From Sporocytophaga myxococcoides DSM 11118 (GTDB lineage Bacteria; Bacteroidota; Bacteroidia; Cytophagales; Cytophagaceae): a stretch of 64,000 nucleotides of DNA. Location: the NCBI RefSeq assembly GCF_000426725.1, contig NZ_AUFX01000004.1, forward strand, positions 1 through 64,000, read 5' to 3'. This document shows positions 36,669 through 45,701 of the stretch, piece by piece (position 1 is the first letter of the stretch; each line of letters opens with the position of its first letter). Below the pieces are notes generated by a model. That model was given only the letters and a program-made list of their open reading frames with translations. It searched no databases and had not been told where the DNA came from. The position numbers were made by a program, and so were the translations under genes.

Positions 36669-37935
36669 GCTGGGATTCTTCCTGGCGTTTTTTTTATTTT
36701 CTTTTATTGCTCTTTCTCAAACCCAATCAGAGAATTCACAATTCGTGAACAAATTCTCTGAATCAATCCTGGAAAAAACCATTAACTTCTCCTGGAACGG
36801 TGGTAGTTTGGCAGATGCTTTAAATAAAATCGGAGATGAAAATGAAATAAAATTTTCTTTCTCGAACAGTACTATTGCTGATGTTAAAGTAGCACCCTGT
36901 AATTTCAGCTCAGCGAAGTTCTCTGATTTGCTTTATCAGATTTTTAAAAATACAGGCTTTAATTATGTGCTGGTTGGGAGAATAGTCGCAGTATATAGGG
37001 ATGAAAAAAACATACCTTCTAAAGATGTTACTCCCGATTCTACAAAGATCAAATCAAATGAGAAAGATCCAGCGATGAGCCAAGTTTATACTCCGGCAAA
37101 CACACAAGAGTTACCCAGGCGTGAAAGGAAAATACTCAATCGCATATACAGAAAGGAATTAAGGTGGGCAGCTCGTTACAGAAAACAGAAAGAAAACAGG
37201 GACACTGTTAACTCAGAAAAAAACGCGAAGGCTTACAAACCACTAAATAATGATGGAAATTTTCGTTATTTCATTTCCACAGATTTGGCTCTACACACCA
37301 ATCTTTTAAAGTATCAAAGCAATTCACAACTTCGCTGGAAGGATGATCTTCTTTGGAAAAGTAAATCTGAGATCAGCATCTATCCAACATTTCTTTTCGG
37401 AATAAATGTAAAGTCTTTTATGTTTAGTACCGGGCTGGGATTTCAGAATATCAGAATTCATAATACTCTCAGAGATACCAAAAAAGAATCGCCTAAGCCG
37501 CCAACTCCGCCTGCTCCAGTACCAGAAAACACTAACTTATATGTAACGGAAAGATATTCCTTGGTTTCTATACCTGTAACAATTATGTACAACAAATGCC
37601 GGAAAAACCTTTGGTTTGGTATAGGTGGTGGCGTTCGTTTTAATATCATTAACGGAAATGAAGCCATGAGAAATAAACTTAAGAAATATTATAATGATTC
37701 AACCTCAACAAAGGGTTATTTTGATACTTATAAAAAATTGATGCCTGAGTTATTTGCAGATATTGCTATAGGATATAATTGGAGGAAGAGATTTATTTTC
37801 AAAGGTGGCTTGACATATATGTATTCCTTAAATCCAATCTATGAAAATGCTCTTTACAATTTAAACGTCAATGCAGTAGTTTTTAAAGTTGGATTCTATT
37901 ACAGATTTAATATTTACAGAAGAAGTGTAAAGTGA
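36634..37935 (+). CDS. STN-domain protein with C-terminal outer-membrane barrel-like region
   Basis: A 433-residue secreted or outer-membrane protein. The signal peptide ends near IALSQ (about 29). A secretin/TonB short N-terminal (STN) domain lies at about 48-125 (LADALNKIGDENEIKFSFS). A Lys/Arg-rich middle (130-215) leads to a beta-barrel-like region (about 220-433). STN domains of TonB receptors contact FecR-type regulators, so with the two upstream genes this forms a sigma/anti-sigma/sensor module. It is not a full TonB receptor: no plug domain is seen. The start overlaps the FecR gene by 35 bases. Confidence 0.75.
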   Translation: MKFTFREKDVSKLGFFLAFFLFSFIALSQTQSENSQFVNKFSESILEKTINFSWNGGSLADALNKIGDENEIKFSFSNSTIADVKVAPCNFSSAKFSDLLYQIFKNTGFNYVLVGRIVAVYRDEKNIPSKDVTPDSTKIKSNEKDPAMSQVYTPANTQELPRRERKILNRIYRKELRWAARYRKQKENRDTVNSEKNAKAYKPLNNDGNFRYFISTDLALHTNLLKYQSNSQLRWKDDLLWKSKSEISIYPTFLFGINVKSFMFSTGLGFQNIRIHNTLRDTKKESPKPPTPPAPVPENTNLYVTERYSLVSIPVTIMYNKCRKNLWFGIGGGVRFNIINGNEAMRNKLKKYYNDSTSTKGYFDTYKKLMPELFADIAIGYNWRKRFIFKGGLTYMYSLNPIYENALYNLNVNAVVFKVGFYYRFNIYRRSVK

Positions 37936-38074
37936 ATCTTCACCCATTCTTCTAGTATGAATTTTTATCTTAAAATTTTTCTTAAGAATCATAAAAAATC
38001 CAAATCCTAAAAATAACCCTCCCCTTTTCCTTTAATCTCTTACCATTTAACAGAGATCTGTTAAAATGATTTTA

Positions 38075-38114
38075 AATAATACTATTAACATCCGGAGATG
38101 TCAATAGTATTATT
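38075..38114. terminator. bidirectional terminator
   Basis: An 18-base stem with one mismatch (arms 38075-38092 and 38097-38114, AATAATACTATT/AATAGTATTATT at the base, 4-base loop CGGA) lies between the convergent STN-protein and GH8 genes. Confidence 0.75.
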
Positions 38115-38148
38115 GTTTTAAAGGGAAATAAACTTTATAATTTAAACA

Positions 38149-40500
38149 TTATTTAACCACTACCTTCACTACACTATTTAAGCCCTCTTGCTGAATCATC
38201 AGAGCATATATCCCGGAGCTCAGATCACCTATTTTAATTTGACCTTCGCTTCTGCCTTGCTGGAGCGTTCTGCCTGAATTATCCAAAATGGTGTATCCAA
38301 AATTCCCCTGCAATCCTTGGACCTGGATAAATTCTTCTGCAGGGTTTGGATATATGGCGATATTAAGTTGACTGCTATTCTGTACGCTTGTTATAACCCT
38401 TTCTGCCAGAACCGCAGTTCCAAAAAGGGAAGGATCTTGCCATGCATTATCTTCAGCAGCATTCCATGACAGTTTTTTATCCCTTCCACTACCGTCGTCA
38501 TCATCATTGATCATAAAGTCAATACCAATGTTCTGACCTTTGACTGGCGTACCCTGCAAAGTACTCCATGGAATACTGGCCTCAACGATATATCCGTTTG
38601 AGGTGCCTACGCTGTTAAAGGAAATTCCTTCGATTGACCTTCCTGAGGGTAATGCCCCTACCACACCGCCGTCATTCCATCCAAATGAATATTGCACATC
38701 GTTAGCTCCATATGCTTTAGCTTTATCATTATTTATATCGAAGTAAAATTCTACTGCGTCATCTTCATAGCTGTTAGGACTGTCGTTGGTTTTTACATTG
38801 TCCGTTACAATAGCCAAAACATATACATTTGTATTATCCCACATTATTTTAGCAGTACCGCTTAAATCGTTACTGTTAGAAATAGTTCCGGTAAGAATTT
38901 TAGTAGCGCTGATAGATTCGATAAGAGGATCATTCCATACCTCATCTATAGTCCCATCTATTATCGGTGCTATGTTTGTATTAAAGATTTTGTAGGTATA
39001 GGTAACGGTAACAGTAATAGCAGCTCTTGGACCTTCGCATCCATTTAATGTTTGGGATACATAATATGTCACACTTCCAGGAGCTGATGTATTTGGTACA
39101 GGAGCAGAAGTCAGTGGAGTACCGTCAGTCGCTACCGTATACCACTTAAGGCTTGTACCCGATGCTGTCAATGCAGTAGCGGCATCACCTAGCTCATATG
39201 ATAAAGTAGCTGTAACTACCGGAGCTGGAGTAGCGCAAGGATTAGCACATGCTGGCTTCCAAACTTTGAAATTTCCAGAAACATTCAATAAGGCAAGCAT
39301 ATACAGCATACCGTCATAGTATCTCCATTGCCCACTAGGAATTGCCATGTTCCAGAATGCTTGCACGAAAGGTGTAGAAAGCGCTGTATTAGAGGTGGCC
39401 AGAGATGCTACCGCATTACAGGCAACAAGACCACCGGATTGTCCTCCATTTCCATTGGAGCCATTCCAGTCGTAATGACTATTGTAGTTGGCTCCCTGGT
39501 TTTTAAAGAAAGTAAGATAGCGCTCAGCGATCACCGGCTGTTGAGCGTCTGCCTTGAACCAATGGTAGTCCATGCCTATATTCATAATAGAACGCCAAGC
39601 GTCATACATAAATTTATGACTATCTCCATTGAAAGACGTCGTTTTAGGAGTTCCGTCAAAGTTAGAGTAGTCAGTAGTTAAGCCGGAGCTGGAATGAGAT
39701 GCATCGCGAAGCAACTTCCTTGCAGCTGCTGGCGTCTGAGCCCAAAATGTTTTGTTTGTTGTTGACCAACGAGACCACAATTCCCAAAAAGCAGGTAAGT
39801 TATAAGAAGGGTCAGTATAATCGTACGACCCTGAATTAGGTCCAAATGTGATTAATTTTGAATTGGCATTGAACAGATTATTGATACCACCTGCACCTGT
39901 TTTGCTCTGTATTTTATTTAATATAGATTGGGCTTCAGCATAATAATTGTAAATTCCTGTTCCATTACCCCAACGGTTGGCGGCAAAGAACAAGGCTGTT
40001 ACAAAATACGCTTCTCCATCTGGAGCTGGATTATTGTCTTTCGCACTTCCACTTGTATTTAGTGACCATCTAAAGTATCCATCAAGGTTTCCGGAGGTAT
40101 GATGCATATAGGTTTTAGCCCATTTCCATATCTTGTTAAATTCAGTCTGTTTATCGAGCTGAACACAAATCATCAATCCGTAAGACATCCCTTCTGAACG
40201 AACATCATTATTGGCTACATCCAGAATATAAGCCATGTCCTGACCTACTTCATAATATAACTGCTGATTTGAGTTTCCGTGGAAAATCTGTTGAAAGGCA
40301 TTGTTAACCTTGGTATTGATTTCAGTGTCATTTTTATTCAGAAGTTCTTTGAACATGTTCCTGTAAACTCCTGTAAAATAAGCTCCCTGTCCGGTTTCAT
40401 TACAGAGATCCTGTGCCTGGGTATTCCTATAGGTGCATAGTGCAAGCACCAATAGTAATCCCCTTAGCAAATTAATTTTTCTGGGAAAAAGATTCTTCAT
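38149..40500 (-). CDS. GH8 xylanase/exo-oligoxylanase with CBM9 and T9SS domain
   Basis: A 783-residue secreted enzyme. Signal peptide about 1-30. The GH8 domain (about 31-425) has the acid Glu103 in VRSEGMSYGLM and the PAPDGEAYFVTAL block. The N-terminal part looks most like reducing-end xylose-releasing exo-oligoxylanases. An Ig-like spacer (430-505) follows, then a CBM9-type domain (about 510-700: IDGTIDEVWND, MWDNTNVYVLA) and a type A sorting domain (about 710-783, IYPNPAEEFIQVQG). Monocistronic and divergent from the esterase at 41005. Exo versus endo activity cannot be settled here. Confidence 0.9.
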   Translation of the reverse strand: MKNLFPRKINLLRGLLLVLALCTYRNTQAQDLCNETGQGAYFTGVYRNMFKELLNKNDTEINTKVNNAFQQIFHGNSNQQLYYEVGQDMAYILDVANNDVRSEGMSYGLMICVQLDKQTEFNKIWKWAKTYMHHTSGNLDGYFRWSLNTSGSAKDNNPAPDGEAYFVTALFFAANRWGNGTGIYNYYAEAQSILNKIQSKTGAGGINNLFNANSKLITFGPNSGSYDYTDPSYNLPAFWELWSRWSTTNKTFWAQTPAAARKLLRDASHSSSGLTTDYSNFDGTPKTTSFNGDSHKFMYDAWRSIMNIGMDYHWFKADAQQPVIAERYLTFFKNQGANYNSHYDWNGSNGNGGQSGGLVACNAVASLATSNTALSTPFVQAFWNMAIPSGQWRYYDGMLYMLALLNVSGNFKVWKPACANPCATPAPVVTATLSYELGDAATALTASGTSLKWYTVATDGTPLTSAPVPNTSAPGSVTYYVSQTLNGCEGPRAAITVTVTYTYKIFNTNIAPIIDGTIDEVWNDPLIESISATKILTGTISNSNDLSGTAKIMWDNTNVYVLAIVTDNVKTNDSPNSYEDDAVEFYFDINNDKAKAYGANDVQYSFGWNDGGVVGALPSGRSIEGISFNSVGTSNGYIVEASIPWSTLQGTPVKGQNIGIDFMINDDDDGSGRDKKLSWNAAEDNAWQDPSLFGTAVLAERVITSVQNSSQLNIAIYPNPAEEFIQVQGLQGNFGYTILDNSGRTLQQGRSEGQIKIGDLSSGIYALMIQQEGLNSVVKVVVK

Positions 40501-41004
40501 AAGCTAATCTGTTTAAATTTTGGGAAATTTTTAATGGTTTATAAAAGCATATAGATTCTCAATTCATAACCTGATTTTCCAGATCATGAAAAATAATTTA
40601 AAGCAGGAATGGGAAATTCCGCCTACTAACTATAAACAAAACTCTGGCAGTACACACTTATGAAAAAAAAGTAAACATTTTTTTTCTATAAAGCTTAGGG
40701 GATTTTTAAGATAGATATATTTATTAAAATAATATTTTAATATGAAGATACTGCAATGCCTGTTTGGCGGGGATTGTTAGCCAAAATTAATCTCAGTGGA
40801 TATACTGAATTTTTAGCTAAAGAAATTTACTTCTGAAAGAATGTTGATTATAAAAAGAATATCCATACAAGTGATGCTCACAATCTTAATCATTGATTGT
40901 ATAAGACAATAATTCTCTTCATAAAAAATATTTCCTGTTTACTTTTCCGGCAAACAAGTGTAGCCATCTCTTCAACTCATTTAATCACTTAAAAAAACCG
41001 GAAT
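40501..41004. other. intergenic region between divergent GH8 and esterase genes
   Basis: This 504-base AT-rich region must hold both promoters. I see an AT-rich partial palindrome near 40721-40743 but no clear TAnnTTTG pair, gene or RNA. Confidence 0.5.
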
Positions 41005-42159
41005 ATGAAAAAACTTATTCTATTGGCATTTTTATTCTTCAACCTTGACTGTTATGGCCAGCAATACTCACAAAAATGGTCTGATATAAATTATGCTGGA
41101 GACGGTAAAGGGTACCATAACCTAGACATATATTTACCTAAAACAGTTAAGGACAAATACCCTGTGGTGGTATACATATATGGCAGTGCCTGGTATAGCA
41201 ATAACTCCAAAGGAGCTGACATGAACACTATAGGTGCCGCATTACTTGATGCTGGCTTTGCAGTAGTGACTCCAAACCATCGATCAAGTAGCGATGCGAA
41301 ATTTCCTGCTCAGATAAATGATATTAAAGCTGTAATTAGATTTATCAGAGGCAAAAGCACAGAGTTTAAATTTGATACAACTTTTATTGGCATCAGTGGA
41401 AGCTCATCCGGAGGACATCTGGCGTCTTTAGCAGGAACAACTAATAACATAATAGATTACACAGTGGGAGCTGTTACCATGAATATAGAGGGGACTTTAG
41501 GTAATTATACCCAATATAATAGTTCTGTGGATGCTGTTTGCGATTGGTTTGGCCCTATAGATTTTTTCAAAATGGAAGGTTGTAATACATATAAATCAGG
41601 GAATTCTCCGGAGTCTGATATAATAGGAGGACCACTACCATCTAACTTGGACAAGCTTGCACTTTTAGGTCCTATAACCTATGTAGATCCAACAGATCCT
41701 CCATTCCTGATTTTTCATGGAGACAAGGACAATGTGGTTCCATATTGCCAGGGGCAGTTTCTTAATACAGCTCTGACAAAAGCAGGTGTAGAAAGCGAAT
41801 TTGTATTAGTCCCAAATGGCCAGCATGGACCTGGTGTAAATGATGTACAAGCTAATCTGCAGAGAATGGTTACTTTTTTCCTGAAGACAAAAACAGCAGT
41901 AGTGACTTCTATCAAGGAACAAGCTGATAACCCTGGAACTACCATAATGCTTTCTGAAAATTCAATAGACATCTCAAACTTAAGTATTGGAAAAATCGAA
42001 AAATACGAACTTACTGATATGTCTGGCAAAATGATTCTTTCAGGAATTTCAAACGAAAATCAGATTTATTTTAGCGGGTTAAATAATGGAATTTATATAC
42101 TTAGTCTTTATACTTCAGGTGGTAAAAAACTGGTTCAACGAATTGCAAGCTCCAGATAA
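41005..42159 (+). CDS. alpha/beta-hydrolase esterase with T9SS domain
   Basis: A 384-residue secreted esterase of the BD-FAE/acetyl-xylan-esterase-like type. Signal peptide about 1-18 (DCYGQ). The oxyanion strand is VVVYIYGSAWY (not the usual HGGG). The nucleophile elbow GSSSG gives Ser134. The acid is in FHGDKDNVVP and the histidine in NGQHGPG near 274. The C-terminal 75 residues form a type A sorting domain (GIYILSLYTSGGKKLVQRI). Probably removes acetyl or feruloyl groups from xylan, given its neighbours. Confidence 0.85.
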   Translation: MKKLILLAFLFFNLDCYGQQYSQKWSDINYAGDGKGYHNLDIYLPKTVKDKYPVVVYIYGSAWYSNNSKGADMNTIGAALLDAGFAVVTPNHRSSSDAKFPAQINDIKAVIRFIRGKSTEFKFDTTFIGISGSSSGGHLASLAGTTNNIIDYTVGAVTMNIEGTLGNYTQYNSSVDAVCDWFGPIDFFKMEGCNTYKSGNSPESDIIGGPLPSNLDKLALLGPITYVDPTDPPFLIFHGDKDNVVPYCQGQFLNTALTKAGVESEFVLVPNGQHGPGVNDVQANLQRMVTFFLKTKTAVVTSIKEQADNPGTTIMLSENSIDISNLSIGKIEKYELTDMSGKMILSGISNENQIYFSGLNNGIYILSLYTSGGKKLVQRIASSR

Positions 42160-42246
42160 AATTTATGGTATTAGGTCCTCTAAACCATTTTAGTCATTTA
42201 TCAAAAAGATCAAGATAGTATAAAAAATTTTAATTATACTCAGGTT

Positions 42247-42293
42247 AAAAGACAAGGTTCGGGAATTTAACAAATCCCCGAACCTTGTCTTTT
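42247..42293. terminator. strong bidirectional terminator
   Basis: A 17-bp perfect inverted repeat (arms 42247-42263 and 42277-42293; AAAAGACAAGGTTCGGG) separates the esterase (+) and GH95 (-) genes. Confidence 0.9.
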
Positions 42294-42298
42294 ACTAT

Positions 42299-42657
42299 AA
42301 AAACCAAAGGAGTCATTACTACCTTCTCAAAGCTCACACTGCTAAATAGCCAGGACATGATAGCCCCTTTGAGTTGAAAAGCCTATTATGGTTGCTAACT
42401 TTTGAAAGATATCTGATTTTACTACCTCATATTTTTAATTACCTTCTGACTACTGCTATGCTCAATAATTTGTGCCACGTTTGTATTGCCAATATCCCAA
42501 CCAAAGGACATGGCATTAGCCGTTTTCTATGAAGTGGAGAACATTTGGCCCATCGATGCAATCCATATAAAAAGCACTAGCATAAATAAAACGCTATCTT
42601 CTTTATGAAAACTCCAGTAAACAACTGATACATGGATGAATTAACAGAGCTTTAAGT
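42299..42657 (-). pseudogene. possible glycoside hydrolase relic
   Basis: The minus strand shows short coding-like pieces in shifting frames: FYASAFYMDCIDGPNVLHF, AMSFGWDIGNTNVAQIIEHS and a later FQKLATIIGFSTQRGYHVL. The second piece loosely recalls the GWNLGNT start of GH5 enzymes. It has no intact frame. The assignment is weak. Confidence 0.25.
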
Positions 42658-45600
42658 TTATCGTTTGTTTAGTTTCATAATCTTGTTCCCTTTCGATCCA
42701 CTCAGCACTAGAAAATAAATGCCTTGCTGTACATCTGGGCTTAGCGTTGTTCTGCCAATAGCTTTTCCTCTTGTGATTTCACGCCCCGCAACGTCAAGCA
42801 ATTGGTAATTGTATTCGCCTTCCAAATCCATTGTGAAGAAATGATCGAAAGGATTGGGATAGACAAGGTTGGCATCTGTTTCCAAATCACTTTCTTCGAG
42901 CGAAGTGACTATCGCATTGTCAAATCTCACGTAATTGAGGTTGAAGTAATCTGCATCAAAGACAAGTCGTAAAGTATGCTTCCCTGAGGTAAGGGACAGA
43001 TTTGGAATAGTGACTGTCTGCCATGTTTGAAACCCACCCGTATTAGGGATACTCACGGCACCCGTTATGTCCTGCCCGTCCATTTCAGCATGCATGGTTT
43101 TACCTGTTCCGTCTGTTGCCACTCTTAGTAACAAATTATACTTATCAGTTGTCCCGACATTGACGGTGTATTCCAGCCACTCCCCATTTAGAATGTAGCC
43201 GACATTGTAAGTTCCGTCCACGTCCCTGGTCATTTCGACATCCACTTCATCGTTTCTATAATTCGCGCCACCTTGGTTGCCGCTGGTATTTGCCTCATGA
43301 AAAGCTATTCCCTCACCTCCTATGTCATAATCTTCAGCTTCTATTTTACCGGGAATAGGCCAGGGAGTGCCTCCGAAAGGCATTGTACTATTGTTGTCTC
43401 CTTTTATGTTGAGTGAAGCATCAAGCACATATTTTTCACCAGGTTTTGTCAAATAGGTTTTGGTAATATTTCCATACCTCACACGAAGTGTATCACCTAA
43501 GAGCGAGGTGACAGTTGTTTGGGTCAGCTTCCCACTGTTCCATGTTATGTCGTCAACCAAAAATCCTTTTCTGGCCCTTAGTCCTTTGATATAGCCTGTT
43601 GGCCAAGCCGACGGCAAGGCAGGCAAGAATTGTAGTTCATTATTCTGGCTTTGCAACAGCATCTCGTTAATTCCTGATACAGCTCCAAAATTGCCATCTA
43701 TCTGGAATGGAGGGTGGGCATCGAACAAGTTATTATACGTCTTATCAGGCGTCAATAACAATTGGATCAATTTAAAGGCGTGATTTCCGTCTTCCATTCG
43801 AGCCCAGAAGTTAATTTTCCAAGCCAATGACCAGCCAGTAGCATCATCCCCTCGTTCAGCCAAGGTGATTTTCGCAGCATTGTACAAAGTAGGAGTGCCT
43901 CTTACTGAAATCTGGTTACTCGGATACAAGCCATAAAGGTGGGAAATGTGTCGATTCTTGTCATTTGGGTTGTCCCAATCATCAAACCACTCTTGCAACT
44001 GACCATATTTACCGACTTTATGAGGGGGTAATTTGGCGATAGCAGCCTTTAGCTGAGTGCGTAAAGTAGCGTCAAGGTTCAAGATTTCAGAGGCTTTAAT
44101 GGTAGAATTAAACAAATCTCTAATGATCTGGATGTCCATGGTGGGAGCAAAACAAGTCCAGTAGGGACCATGTTGTATTTCTGGAGAAGAACTCGGGCAT
44201 GTCACTAAATAACCGTTTCCACTCACAGGTTCTGTCACCATACTATTCAAAAAGAACTGGGCTGCCCCCTTCATCGTGGGATATACCTCGGTTAAATAAG
44301 TGTTATTTCTTTCGAATTGATAATGTTCCCAAAGGTTATAGCAGAGCCATGCTCCTCCAGTTGGCCAATGCCCCCATGCTCCATCAATTGGAGCTGTTCT
44401 ATTCCATAAATCGGTGTTATGGTGTAATACCCAACCCGCATTCACTCCCCAATGAGCCAGAGCTGATTGTTGTCCAGGAGCAACTAAGGACTTGGTTTTC
44501 TCTATCATTGGAGTGGCACATTCGGGCAAGTTTCCCGTTTCTGTCATCCAATAGTTCATCTGGAAGTTGATATTAGTTGTGTACTTACTTCCCCAAGAAG
44601 GATACATGTCTCTGTTCCAAATTCCTTGTAAGTTCGCAGGCTGACTTCCATGTCTTGAACAAGAAATCATCAAATAGCGCCCAAATTGATAATGCAATCT
44701 TATCAAACTTGGGTCCTTCGTTGTGGCAAAACCTGCGACGCGTTTGTCTGTACTTTGTGTAGCAGTAGCATTTGGCGTACCCAGATGGAGGTCTACTCTG
44801 TTGAATAAGGCCTGATAATCCTGAAGGTGATTTTTTAATAATTGAGTATATGTTTTTCCGTTAATAGCATTGATAACTTTTGTCGCATTCGCAACTTGGT
44901 CTCCACTCACATTATTATATGCATTGTAATTGGTACAGATAGTCAGATAGATCGTTGCGCTATTGGCTCCGGTTACTGTTATGCTAGTGCTATTTGCGGA
45001 AATTGTCCCACCTTCATTTTCTACTTTTACACGGTTTTGAAATTTGATAGCATCTGCCTGTCCATTCAAAATAAGTATATTGTTACCTTCATTAGAATTT
45101 GTTACAGGAGTTTGCTGAGAATCCATGTTCACAGAAAATGAAATTTTACCTGTTTGGCTGGCTGTTAGGCGAACCGCCATTACCTGATCCGGATAGCTTG
45201 CAAAATACTCCCGGGTATAGTTCACTCCATTATAGGTATAAGTAGTTTTTGCAATGGCAGTTTTAAGATCGAGCTCCCTGTAATAGTTGGTAGCGACATG
45301 CCCCGGGAATGTCAAATACAGGTTGCCAACCGGCAAGAATCTTTCTTGTCCAGAGCCTATCATGTTGGAAACAGTAGCATCGGCTGCTGTGTAGTTGCCT
45401 GCAAAAATCTGGCTTCGCGCAGTGGCGAGTGAATTAGCTGCTCCTGATTTATTGTTGTTCCCGGGGTACCCGCTCCAAACAGTACCTTCATTTAAACCAA
45501 TGACATCTTTTGCCACAATCCCGTACACCATTCCACCCAAACGACCATTTCCTATTGGCAAGGCATCGGTAAATACGTCAGCAGCATCTTTGCTGTACCA

Positions 45601-45690
45601 TAAGGTTAGATCACCGGGAGCTTGAGCATGGCCAAGAATAGTCAAAAGAAAGAGCCCTACCGATGTTAAAAACAAGCTTATTTTTTTCAT
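42658..45690 (-). CDS. GH95 alpha-L-fucosidase/alpha-L-galactosidase with CBM6 and T9SS domain
   Basis: A 1010-residue secreted enzyme. Signal peptide about 1-22. The GH95 domain (about 25-770) shows [30 protein letters not shown] and [11 protein letters not shown]. The family removes alpha-1,2-L-fucose or, in some xylan-locus members, alpha-L-galactose. A CBM6 (about 785-925: [23 protein letters not shown]) and a sorting domain (about 940-1010, [16 protein letters not shown]) follow. It begins 11 bases after the GH27 gene and is probably co-transcribed. The DNA of these two genes looks more GC-rich than its neighbours. Confidence 0.93.
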   Translation of the reverse strand: MKKISLFLTSVGLFLLTILGHAQAPGDLTLWYSKDAADVFTDALPIGNGRLGGMVYGIVAKDVIGLNEGTVWSGYPGNNNKSGAANSLATARSQIFAGNYTAADATVSNMIGSGQERFLPVGNLYLTFPGHVATNYYRELDLKTAIAKTTYTYNGVNYTREYFASYPDQVMAVRLTASQTGKISFSVNMDSQQTPVTNSNEGNNILILNGQADAIKFQNRVKVENEGGTISANSTSITVTGANSATIYLTICTNYNAYNNVSGDQVANATKVINAINGKTYTQLLKNHLQDYQALFNRVDLHLGTPNATATQSTDKRVAGFATTKDPSLIRLHYQFGRYLMISCSRHGSQPANLQGIWNRDMYPSWGSKYTTNINFQMNYWMTETGNLPECATPMIEKTKSLVAPGQQSALAHWGVNAGWVLHHNTDLWNRTAPIDGAWGHWPTGGAWLCYNLWEHYQFERNNTYLTEVYPTMKGAAQFFLNSMVTEPVSGNGYLVTCPSSSPEIQHGPYWTCFAPTMDIQIIRDLFNSTIKASEILNLDATLRTQLKAAIAKLPPHKVGKYGQLQEWFDDWDNPNDKNRHISHLYGLYPSNQISVRGTPTLYNAAKITLAERGDDATGWSLAWKINFWARMEDGNHAFKLIQLLLTPDKTYNNLFDAHPPFQIDGNFGAVSGINEMLLQSQNNELQFLPALPSAWPTGYIKGLRARKGFLVDDITWNSGKLTQTTVTSLLGDTLRVRYGNITKTYLTKPGEKYVLDASLNIKGDNNSTMPFGGTPWPIPGKIEAEDYDIGGEGIAFHEANTSGNQGGANYRNDEVDVEMTRDVDGTYNVGYILNGEWLEYTVNVGTTDKYNLLLRVATDGTGKTMHAEMDGQDITGAVSIPNTGGFQTWQTVTIPNLSLTSGKHTLRLVFDADYFNLNYVRFDNAIVTSLEESDLETDANLVYPNPFDHFFTMDLEGEYNYQLLDVAGREITRGKAIGRTTLSPDVQQGIYFLVLSGSKGNKIMKLNKR

Positions 45691-45701
45691 GATACTTGAG
45701 G

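Noticed and set aside
36634-37935. Full TonB-dependent receptor downstream of the FecR gene
   Set aside because: At 433 residues with only an STN domain and a short barrel-like region, it lacks a plug domain and the usual length of about 1000 residues.
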